Assembly: GCA_023436825.1 (NCBI GenBank) | Contig: JAEZHS010000097.1 | Coordinates: 1 to 5,453, forward strand | Reading direction: 5' to 3' | Length of the DNA stretch: 5,453 nt | From: Pseudomonadota bacterium | GTDB taxonomy: Bacteria; Pseudomonadota; Alphaproteobacteria; Reyranellales; Reyranellaceae | In this document: positions 1 to 5,453 of the stretch, piece after piece | How positions within the stretch are numbered: the stretch's first letter is position 1 | How the letters are laid out: every line of letters begins with the position of its first letter | Notes under the pieces: model-generated | What the model was told of the DNA's origin: nothing | Seen by the model: the letters and a program-made list of their open reading frames with translations, nothing else | Database searches by the model: none | Translations under genes and position numbers: made by a program

Positions 1-1740
1 CGTGCCCGGGCCGCCGGTAGAGCTGTGGCGCAGGCGGCCCAGGGCGGCATCGCGCACGAATTGGCTGTCGGACAGGAGCACGCTTTTGGTGGAGGCGTGG
101 ATCTCGCCGGAAAGCTGGTCGAAGGCAAGGCGGGCTGCCGCGTCGTTGGGAAGATTGAGGACGGCCGACGCAAGCGCACCGGATGCCGGCAGTGTCCCGA
201 GCCCGCCTGCGGCGCCGAGCTGATTGGCGGTCTGCGCCGCTGCCCTGAAAGGACGGTTCTGCAGCACGTCGATGTAGACGTTGCTGGGATCGTAGGCGGC
301 GGCGAAGCCGAGGAACGCCGTTAGCTGAGTGTTGCCGGAGAGTACGTAGGTTCCGGAGATGCCGCCATTCGCCGTGAGCACCGTGTAGCGGGTGCCGAGG
401 GCATAGGGCCCGCCATCCGCCTGCACGACCTGGAGCACCGCGCCATTGACGAGCTCGGCGATGCCGCCGACGTTGATGCGATCCCCCGTGCCGTTGGAGG
501 CGAGCTCGACCTGATAGGTTGAGTTTGGAGCCTGGCCGAAGTTGCCGACCGTCAACGTGCCGATGGACGCGTTGCCGGGCGCGACCGTCCCGGCGGGATG
601 AATTCCGAGAGAACCGACCGTGCCGGTGCCGCTGAGCACACCGCCCGTCACGGTGACATTCGATCCGGCAAGCGAGCCGTTCACGATGAGCTGGCCGCCA
701 TGCACCCTGGTTGGGCCCGTGAAGGCGGCGGAATTTCCAGTCAGGATCGTCGTGCCGGCGATCTGCTCGATCCTGCCGTCACCGGCGACGACGGGCGCGA
801 AAGAATAGGCACTGCTGGTGTGGTTGAAGATGAGCCTGCCGTCTCCGGCACCGAACTGAATGGTCGCGGCATCCACTGCTCCGGGCGCCGCCGGCGCATC
901 GCCTGCGGCCGCGCCGATGTTGAGCCTGCCCGTGGCCTGCGCGTCCACCGCGACGGCGATCCCGCCCGCCGCGGAGATCGAGCCGCCATTGCGAACCGTG
1001 ACGGTACCGTTGCCGAAGTTGCCGATGGTGATCATCGCGCTGCTGCTCCAGCGCGAGCCGGCGCCGTCGACAGTCACGACGCCAAGCGAGCCTTCGCCCG
1101 ATGCAATCGGTCCGGCTCCGCTCGTCACGACGCCGCCGTTGCGGATGTCGAGCGTGCCTTTGCCGGTCCAGGCGACCCGGAGAACCTGGCCAACGGCTAG
1201 GGTCGACCCCATTCCGTCGACGGTCACGAGACCCGTGGCGATGTCCTGATCGGCGATCGTGAAATATTCGCCGGTCGTGACGGTGCCGCCGTTGAGGATC
1301 GTCAGCGTGCCGCGGGCGCCTCCACCGACCTTGAAGTCCGTGTCGATGCTCAGCGTTGCCGCGTCGACGGCCACCGTCCCGGTAGAGCCGGGGAAGAAGC
1401 CGACGATGCCCTGCTCGATGGCAAGAGAGCCGGCCTTGCGAATGACCAGGCTGCCTGTCGTGCCCAGGTCCCGAGCAACTACCGTAAGGCCGGTGAGTGA
1501 AACGGCGGGACCACCGTCGATGACAGGGCCCGGAGTATCGGAGTTGATCCAGGTGGGCCCGGTCGGGAGAATCGCCGGCGCCCAGTTCCCGGCCTTGAAC
1601 CAGTCGTTGTCGACTGCCCCGGTCCAGACGCTCTGTGCGAGCACTGGCTCGGCAAGGGCTGTCAGGGCCAAGACCGACACCGAGCTGAGAAGAAGGCGCC
1701 GAGCGGCGGAGCGACGGGGTTCTTGCACATTGACCGACAC
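1..1740 (-). CDS. Autotransporter (type V secretion) protein, N-terminal passenger part; 3' end beyond window
   Basis: The open frame runs without a stop from GTG at 1740 to base 1 (580 codons), so the C-terminus is missing. Residues 1-36 form a signal peptide: an Arg-rich n-region (EPRRSAARR), a hydrophobic core (LLLSSVSVLALTALA), and likely cleavage after PVLA or PVLAQ. Residues 144-253 carry a repeat of about 50 residues (GTLTILNGG, GTLDIRNGG and GTVTVRNGG starts; VTVDGxGS at 172 and 222), typical of autotransporter strand-loop-strand passengers. Residues 323-355 resemble the autotransporter-associated beta-strand repeat (TTILTGNSAAFTGPTRVHGG), followed by GTVAPGNASIGTLTVGN and STYQVEL. 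Residues 534-571 (LAFDQLSGEIHASTKSVLL) match the linker that usually precedes the pertactin-like barrel, expected just left of base 1. By family, the barrel inserts in the outer membrane and exposes the beta-helical passenger. GTG 1740 has GGGAG 7 nt upstream and gives a normal signal peptide; an in-frame ATG at 1800 would add 20 residues. The ligand is unknown. Confidence 0.9.
   Translation of the reverse strand, partial: MSVNVQEPRRSAARRLLLSSVSVLALTALAEPVLAQSVWTGAVDNDWFKAGNWAPAILPTGPTWINSDTPGPVIDGGPAVSLTGLTVVARDLGTTGSLVIRKAGSLAIEQGIVGFFPGSTGTVAVDAATLSIDTDFKVGGGARGTLTILNGGTVTTGEYFTIADQDIATGLVTVDGMGSTLAVGQVLRVAWTGKGTLDIRNGGVVTSGAGPIASGEGSLGVVTVDGAGSRWSSSAMITIGNFGNGTVTVRNGGSISAAGGIAVAVDAQATGRLNIGAAAGDAPAAPGAVDAATIQFGAGDGRLIFNHTSSAYSFAPVVAGDGRIEQIAGTTILTGNSAAFTGPTRVHGGQLIVNGSLAGSNVTVTGGVLSGTGTVGSLGIHPAGTVAPGNASIGTLTVGNFGQAPNSTYQVELASNGTGDRINVGGIAELVNGAVLQVVQADGGPYALGTRYTVLTANGGISGTYVLSGNTQLTAFLGFAAAYDPSNVYIDVLQNRPFRAAAQTANQLGAAGGLGTLPASGALASAVLNLPNDAAARLAFDQLSGEIHASTKSVLLSDSQFVRDAALGRLRHSSTGGPGT
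982..1311 (-). repeat. Tandem ~150-bp coding repeats of the autotransporter passenger (two full units and the start of a third)
   Basis: Within the autotransporter, motif G-T-(L/V)-x-(I/V)-x-N-G-G recurs at residues 144, 195 and 245, and VTVDG(M/A)GS recurs at residues 172 and 222. This is a period of 50-51 residues, about 150 bases. The units are diverged at sequence level, so this is an old protein-level repeat rather than a recent DNA duplication. Such repeats build the rungs of a beta-helix. Confidence 0.75.
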
Positions 1741-1747
1741 TTTTGCA

Positions 1748-1752
1748 CTCCC
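1748..1752 (-). promoter_or_regulatory. Shine-Dalgarno site supporting the GTG start of the autotransporter
   Basis: On the minus strand GGGAG lies 7 nt before GTG 1740. The alternative in-frame ATG at 1800 has only a short AGGG 2 nt upstream, too close to be a good site. This favours the GTG start, which also places the signal peptide at the N-terminus. Confidence 0.5.
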
Positions 1753-1794
1753 GATGACAAACGGGTTGGTCGAAGTATCGGAGGCGGGCGGCGC

Positions 1795-1820
1795 CGGCAT
1801 CGCCCTATAGGGTGATGCCG
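1795..1820. repeat. 26-bp near-perfect palindrome between regulator and autotransporter genes
   Basis: The arms are CGGCATC (1795-1801) and GATGCCG (1814-1820), around a perfectly palindromic core CCCTATAGGG (1803-1812). The single mismatched pair is 1802/1813, so 12 of 13 base pairs match. It sits 13 bp downstream of the LuxR-type gene stop and 54 bp upstream of the GTG start of the autotransporter. It overlaps the alternative ATG at 1798-1800. No T-run follows on the minus strand, so a classical rho-independent terminator is unlikely. An operator for a dimeric regulator, or an mRNA hairpin controlling the downstream gene, fits better. That role is inference. Confidence 0.6.
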
Positions 1821-1833
1821 CTGTGGAACCCGG

Positions 1834-2985
1834 TCAGGCTTCGTCGGGCCGGTCTGACCGAATTGGCGGTGTCAGCTCGCGCATCAGGAGCTGCAACTGG
1901 CGTTGGTCGCGGGTGCCGGTTTTGTCGTAGACGACGCCGAGCTGGGTCTTCACGGTGTGCTCGGACACACCGTTCGCCAGGGCGATTTCGCTGCGCGTCC
2001 GGCCTTCGGCCGCCAGGGCAGCGACCCGCTTCTCTGCCGCAGTAAGGCCGAACAACGCCGCGATCGCCTCGAGGGCCGGGAGGGGATTGGTCCCGGGAGC
2101 GGCGATGAAGATCGCCGCCGTGGCCTGGTGCGACAGGCCGACATTTGGACGACGACTGAGCGGCAGTACATGCAGAATCGAGGGCCGCTCCGCCCTGACG
2201 AACGGCACGCCGATCCCGACTGGCCCGAGCAGGACCTCGTCGCGCTGGCCGAGCTCGACGGCATGCGCGATTGACGCCTGCGCCGGCGCGTAGGCGATGG
2301 CAAGCCGTCCCTCCGACTGGCGGATGAGGGTCTCGTCCCGCAGCAGCGCTTCGGCCGAAGGATTGGCGTAGAGCAGGCGCATGGCGTCCGTCACGACCAG
2401 CACCGGATGGGCGAGATTGTCGATCACTTCCCGGAAGATTCCGGCCTTGCGTTGCTCTGCCTCGAACAGGTCCGCGATGACGACGGCGCGCCGGATATGA
2501 GGCGCAAGCTGCGACAGACGCGCCATGGTGGCCGGCGTCGACGGGGTGTCGTCGCGGGTTATGGTCGTGAGCGCGCCGACGAACTCGTCGCGCTTCATCA
2601 CTGCGAGATTGAAGCCGGTGCGAAGCCGGTTGGGCTGCATCCATTCCCGGTAGGTGCGGCTGGCACGCCAGACATCGTAGCCGTCGGGGCCGTAGAGACT
2701 GCACAACGCGTCGAAATCGAGCGGCACGTCGATCTCGAACCTGGGCAGGATCGAATAGAACGGCACATGGGCCGCGTAGGTCGTGATCAGCGGTTCGAGC
2801 ACGACTGGATCGCCGTGGACCGCCGAGAAGCGCGCCGTCCTCTTCGAGATGTCCATGACCGCCAGCATGGAGATCACGCTGTCCGTCACCTCGTTGATGC
2901 GGCGTAGCGCACCGGGCCAGCAATCAGGCTCGGCTACACAGTCGTAGAGCGCACCGATGGTGTCGAACAGTTCCGCATTGTCCAT
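1834..2985 (-). CDS. LuxR-family transcriptional regulator with PAS-like central region
   Basis: 383-residue cytoplasmic DNA-binding regulator. The C-terminal LuxR/GerE helix-turn-helix spans about residues 313-372: LTAAEKRVAALAAEGRTRSE, then IALANGVSEHTVKTQLGVVY, then DKTGTRDQRQLQLL. It retains the family's LTxxE start, the conserved Glu-Ile-Ala, the S-x-x-TVK recognition-helix pattern and the KTGT turn. Residues about 183-220 (FREVIDNLAHPVLVVTD, MRLLYANPSAEALL) look like the start of a PAS-type sensor fold. The N-terminal 170 residues are an uncharacterised input region. There is no phospho-receiver domain and no clear acyl-homoserine-lactone pocket, so the signal is unknown. ATG 2985 was chosen because the frame upstream, open to 3279, is Arg/Ser-rich and non-protein-like; no strong ribosome site is visible. 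It lies directly upstream of the autotransporter on the same strand, so control of that gene is a natural inference but unproven. Confidence 0.9.
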   Translation of the reverse strand: MDNAELFDTIGALYDCVAEPDCWPGALRRINEVTDSVISMLAVMDISKRTARFSAVHGDPVVLEPLITTYAAHVPFYSILPRFEIDVPLDFDALCSLYGPDGYDVWRASRTYREWMQPNRLRTGFNLAVMKRDEFVGALTTITRDDTPSTPATMARLSQLAPHIRRAVVIADLFEAEQRKAGIFREVIDNLAHPVLVVTDAMRLLYANPSAEALLRDETLIRQSEGRLAIAYAPAQASIAHAVELGQRDEVLLGPVGIGVPFVRAERPSILHVLPLSRRPNVGLSHQATAAIFIAAPGTNPLPALEAIAALFGLTAAEKRVAALAAEGRTRSEIALANGVSEHTVKTQLGVVYDKTGTRDQRQLQLLMRELTPPIRSDRPDEA

Positions 2986-3333
2986 CGCTGCCGACCACGC
3001 CCCGCTCTCTACGCTCCGCTCGCGCGGACTATATTCGCACGAGTGGCCCAATGCACAGGGAATGCAGCGCTCGCTCCGATGACAGATGAAGGCGGAACCG
3101 ACTCGCATCGCGTCCGGACCGAGCCAACGGATCGGCAGCCGGCTGCGGCTAACGCGCCGGCCGCGCGAGGCTGTCGCCGCGCTGGCACAGAGCGCGGTGT
3201 TCGAGCTCTGGCCCCCTTGACTCGGGCGGCGGTCGCCCCGGCGTGATGTGTGCCGACGTTCCTCCGTGCAGAGGCGCACGCGCGGTTGTCTCCGTTGCCC
3301 GCTATGCGCTGGAGAAGTCCTTGAGCACGCGCC
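2986..3333. other. Intergenic gap between phasin and LuxR-type genes; no gene supported
   Basis: No convincing coding region is visible. The minus-strand frame extending the regulator to 3279 is low-quality Arg/Ser-rich sequence, and a 67-codon plus-strand frame resembles no protein I know. It contains a 12-bp perfect palindrome GCAGCCGGCTGC (3135-3146) and a 5-bp stem GGGCG/CGCCC (3224-3238) without a T-run, so I do not call a terminator for the phasin gene. The promoter of the LuxR-type gene probably lies near its left end. Confidence 0.6.
3028..3055 (-). promoter_or_regulatory. Weak candidate promoter for the LuxR-type regulator
   Basis: On the minus strand TATAGT (3028-3033) resembles a -10 box, with TGCATT (3050-3055) 16 bp upstream as a poor -35. 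It lies about 42 bp before ATG 2985. The -35 match is weak and the call rests mainly on position. Confidence 0.2.
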
Positions 3334-4020
3334 TTAGCGACGCGAGGTGGGACGCCGGGCGGATTTGGCGGACCGTGCCGTCTTCTTCGGCTTCGGTGCG
3401 GCCGTCGTCGGGGCGCTGTCGGCGGGCTCGGCTTCTACCGCAGCCGCCACGTTGTCGTCCGGGATTGCCTCGGCGAGCGGCGGGGACTCGGCAACGATCG
3501 TTTCCTCCTCGGAGACTGCCTCCGCAGCAGCCGGGGGCTCCTCAGTGACCGGGGGCGTCGCCATGGCAGCCACGGTGGTGGGCGCAACTGGCGCGGCGAA
3601 AAGTGCTCTGAGCTCTTCGAATGCCGTGCTGACCCGCGCATTCAGGATGTCGGCTGCAGCGATATTGGTTTTGACCGCGATGTCGGACAGCTCTTGGAAA
3701 CGGACAACGCTCGAGACGCAGATATGTCGGGCGGCGTCGACCTGCCTTGCGGTTCTTTCCTCGAACGACGCGCCGGCCATGACGCCGCTTGTCAGTTTGC
3801 CGTAGTGGTCGACCGTGATCTTGAACGACTCGCCCTGATGCTGCGCCAACGTCTTCAGGCCGTCGAACATCACCTGGCCGGCATTGGTCAGAGCGGCGGC
3901 GTTATTGCGATGAACCTGAAGCAGCGCATCGATGCCGAGCGACGGCAAGCTGAAACCGGTCCATGCCTTGGCGAGGTCCGGGTTCGCGAATGAGAAACCG
4001 GCAGCTTGGAATGAGTTCAT
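3334..4020 (-). CDS. Phasin family protein with acidic linker and basic C-terminal tail
   Basis: 228-residue protein. Residues 1-142 match the Phasin_2 type: an opening with DLAKAWTGFSLPSLGIDALL, then HRNNAAALTNAGQVMFDGLK, then a mostly helical, amphipathic stretch (EERTARQVDAARH to STAFEELRALF). Phasins coat polyhydroxyalkanoate granules in the cytoplasm and control granule number and size. Residues 143-209 are Pro/Ala/Glu-rich with about 13 acidic residues and no Lys or Arg, probably disordered. Residues 210-228 are basic (KPKKTARSAKSARRPTSRR, nine Lys/Arg of 19), reminiscent of the DNA-binding tails of PhaF-type phasins; DNA binding here is inference. ATG 4020 is chosen over upstream in-frame starts because GGAGG lies 8 nt before it and the phasin similarity begins there. 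No PHA synthesis genes are in the window. Its neighbours do not suggest an operon. Confidence 0.88.
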   Translation of the reverse strand: MNSFQAAGFSFANPDLAKAWTGFSLPSLGIDALLQVHRNNAAALTNAGQVMFDGLKTLAQHQGESFKITVDHYGKLTSGVMAGASFEERTARQVDAARHICVSSVVRFQELSDIAVKTNIAAADILNARVSTAFEELRALFAAPVAPTTVAAMATPPVTEEPPAAAEAVSEEETIVAESPPLAEAIPDDNVAAAVEAEPADSAPTTAAPKPKKTARSAKSARRPTSRR

Positions 4021-4028
4021 AGGAACGT

Positions 4029-4033
4029 CCTCC
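4029..4033 (-). promoter_or_regulatory. Strong Shine-Dalgarno site of the phasin gene
   Basis: GGAGG on the minus strand lies 8 nt upstream of ATG 4020. It decides the start against the longer frame that opens at 4053, whose extra 11 residues are not part of the phasin family sequence. The strength of the site fits an abundant granule-coat protein. Confidence 0.75.
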
Positions 4034-4069
4034 ATAAGGAAGCGTACGAACATTTAGCGTAGTGATGGA

Positions 4070-4111
4070 GCACTGCCAGGATTGGATTTCTGACCGTGGC
4101 TGGCACAGTGC
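4070..4111. repeat. Inverted repeat in the phasin leader
   Basis: GCACTGCCAG (4070-4079) pairs with CTGGCACAGTGC (4100-4111), allowing a 2-nt CA bulge and a 20-nt loop. It is adjacent to a second short dyad, GCAATTTTTGC (4110-4120). Both lie between the candidate phasin promoter and its ribosome site. They could form a 5'-UTR hairpin or a repressor site. PHA-granule genes are often controlled by a PhaR-type repressor that recognises GC/TGC-rich dyads; this link is inference. Confidence 0.45.
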
Positions 4112-4122
4112 AATTTTTGCGC

Positions 4123-4150
4123 ATTGAATGTTGAGGCGTGGGAAAGTCAA
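4123..4150 (-). promoter_or_regulatory. Candidate sigma-70-type promoter of the phasin gene
   Basis: On the minus strand TTGACT (4145-4150) is a good -35 box, followed after 16 bp by TTCAAT (4123-4128), a 4-of-6 match to the -10 consensus. This would give a leader of about 95 nt before ATG 4020 containing the two dyads. It is placed by consensus matching only. Confidence 0.35.
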
Positions 4151-4168
4151 GCCTGTTCGGGTGCGACT

Positions 4169-4192
4169 GTTTCGAAGAGAACGAAACTTCGA
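4169..4192. repeat. Overlapping dyads upstream of the phasin promoter
   Basis: GTTTCG (4169-4174) pairs with CGAAAC (4182-4187) across a 7-nt loop. TCGAAG (4172-4177) also pairs with CTTCGA (4187-4192) across 9 nt. The two pairings are mutually exclusive and lie about 20 bp upstream of the candidate -35. They could be a protein-binding site; a role in RNA is less likely because they lie outside the predicted transcript. Confidence 0.35.
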
Positions 4193-4203
4193 GCTCCGGA
4201 CGA

Positions 4204-4488
4204 TCACGCCTCGACATCGCCGACGGACCTCGGCGGCTCGGCACGGCCGAACCGGAACTTTACAGGGTGGTCGCCGGCTCCCGACATTTTTGCCTCTCGC
4301 GTTTTCGTTCGTCGCCGATCGAGGTCGAGGTAGGCCTCGACGTCCCGGGTGAGGAGCGCTGACAGCATTGCATGCACATGACGACCGATGAACGAGAGCT
4401 GGTATCGGTCGTCGGATGCCACCCCATTCGTGGTGCCGTATGGAGCCCCAAAAGTCTCGAAATCGAAATTGCGATTGCTTTGCAGCAC
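4204..4488 (-). CDS. Doubtful hypothetical protein, 94 codons
   Basis: An open frame with a GTG start at 4488 and a TGA stop, in the divergent gap between the phasin gene and livH. I do not recognise the product. The middle part (DDRYQLSFIGRHVHAMLSAL, then LTRDVEAYLDLDRRR) has protein-like composition and mostly G/C third codon positions, while the two ends look random. No clear ribosome site precedes the GTG. It could be a genuine small protein, a remnant of a larger gene, or chance. A 7-bp stem GTCGAGG/CCTCGAC (4324-4341) lies inside it. Confidence 0.25.
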   Translation of the reverse strand: MLQSNRNFDFETFGAPYGTTNGVASDDRYQLSFIGRHVHAMLSALLTRDVEAYLDLDRRRTKTREAKMSGAGDHPVKFRFGRAEPPRSVGDVEA

Positions 4489-4489
4489 C

Positions 4490-4529
4490 TTGGTTATTCT
4501 TCTGGCAGTTCTTGGTTACTTGGGTTATT
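4490..4529 (+). repeat. Three short direct repeats (TTGGTTATT-like)
   Basis: TTGGTTATT (4490-4498), TTGGTTACT (4512-4520) and TGGGTTATT (4521-4529) lie in an A/T-rich patch. The first two are spaced 22 bp, about two helical turns, and the last two abut. They could be binding sites for a regulator of livH, or simply low-complexity sequence. Confidence 0.4.
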
Positions 4530-4715
4530 GTGGCGCCGGGATCGCTCGGCCGCTGCGGTAAGCGGACCGATCATCTGGCGACTGTCCGGAGTTTCACTGT
4601 CTCACTTTCGGGCGCAGCCAACGGAGAGGAGTTCAATTTCAGGTCGTCGTCCTGCGCGGAGCCGTTCGGCCACTGCTCCGGTTAGGATGACGGAAGTGAG
4701 ATCGACGAAACCCAG

Positions 4716-4742
4716 TAGCGGAAATAGCGGGAATAGCGGAAA
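4716..4742 (+). repeat. 9-bp tandem repeat, three copies
   Basis: TAGCGGAAA, TAGCGGGAA and TAGCGGAAA follow one another directly, with a single base difference in the middle copy. The array is flanked on both sides by GAAACCC. It lies about 150 bp upstream of livH. Its copy number might vary between strains. Confidence 0.6.
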
Positions 4743-4894
4743 CCCCTCGCACCGGCATCGAGCCGGCATGGTCCGCGACTTGCACGTCGGCCCTCGCGCG
4801 TCCACCGGCCATTTCCCGCCGCCGTGGTGGATAGTTCGCTTGCATGAGGTGAGGGAAGCGTCGTAGGTCGCAGGGGCAGGGAAAAACAACAGAC

Positions 4895-5453
<559 letters not shown>

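Larger units (their letters stand above)
4489..4894. other. livH upstream region; regulatory DNA with short direct repeats
   Basis: No gene is convincing here. The left part (about 4460-4535) is visibly richer in A/T than the coding DNA and holds three TTGGTTA-like repeats. The right part holds a 9-bp tandem repeat and a CCGGC/GCCGG stem (4752-4766). A 59-codon plus-strand frame (4687-4866) ends 28 bp before livH but has no proper ribosome site and no Leu/Ile/Val run expected of an attenuator leader. I could not place a good promoter for livH. Confidence 0.5.

Noticed and set aside
598..1200. Long plus-strand frames opposite the autotransporter
   Set aside because: They are antisense shadows; the minus-strand frame gives an unbroken recognisable autotransporter.
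3224..3238. GGGCG/CGCCC stem as the phasin terminator
   Set aside because: Only five pairs and no following T-run on the minus strand.
2986..3279. 98-residue N-terminal extension of the LuxR-type regulator
   Set aside because: The frame is open only because the DNA is GC-rich; the translation is Arg/Ser/Cys-rich without domain character, and it would cover the likely promoter.
3347..3805. 152-codon plus-strand Ala/Ser-rich frame opposite the phasin gene
   Set aside because: It mirrors the Ala/Pro/Glu codons of the phasin linker and has no independent family resemblance.
4827..4845. Sigma-54-like promoter before livH (TGG ... TTGCAT)
   Set aside because: The GG and GC elements are separated by 11 bases rather than the required 10, and the -24 element is a poor match.
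4687..4866. A 59-codon plus-strand frame ending 28 bp before livH as a leader peptide
   Set aside because: There is no suitably spaced ribosome site and no run of Leu, Ile or Val codons, and much of its length encodes the 9-bp repeat and random-looking sequence.
4021..4894. tRNA or CRISPR in the divergent gap
   Set aside because: No T-loop GTTCGA-type motif with a matching acceptor stem, and the repeats are too short and irregular for a CRISPR array.

Overview
The window is GC-rich DNA that looks like an alphaproteobacterial chromosome, most likely of the Bradyrhizobium/Rhodopseudomonas (Nitrobacteraceae) type. This rests on protein flavour: an autotransporter with repeat and linker sequences common in that group, a PAS-like/LuxR regulator ending in the 'KTGTRDQRQLQLL' style of helix-turn-helix, a Phasin_2-type phasin, and a LivH permease. 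Genus is an inference; no marker gene is present.

Layout. Bases 1-1740 (minus strand) hold the N-terminal 580 codons of a type V autotransporter: signal peptide, 50-residue strand-loop-strand repeats, an autotransporter-associated beta-strand section, and the linker that normally precedes the outer-membrane barrel. The barrel lies beyond base 1. Bases 1834-2985 (minus) encode a 383-residue LuxR-type regulator immediately upstream of the autotransporter. The 93-bp gap between them contains a near-perfect 26-bp palindrome. Bases 2986-3333 contain no gene that I can support. Bases 3334-4020 (minus) encode a phasin-family protein with an acidic Pro/Ala/Glu linker and a Lys/Arg tail. Bases 4021-4894 are a long divergent intergenic region with several dyads, two sets of short direct repeats and one doubtful minus-strand ORF. 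Bases 4895-5453 (plus) hold the first 186 codons of a branched-chain amino-acid ABC transporter permease (livH), which runs off the right edge.

Function. There are three probably independent units: a surface/adhesion module (regulator plus autotransporter, tandem and possibly co-transcribed), a polyhydroxyalkanoate-granule protein with its own leader, and the first gene of an amino-acid uptake operon. The part most worth a second look is the regulator-palindrome-autotransporter arrangement. I do not see a clearly novel multi-gene system.
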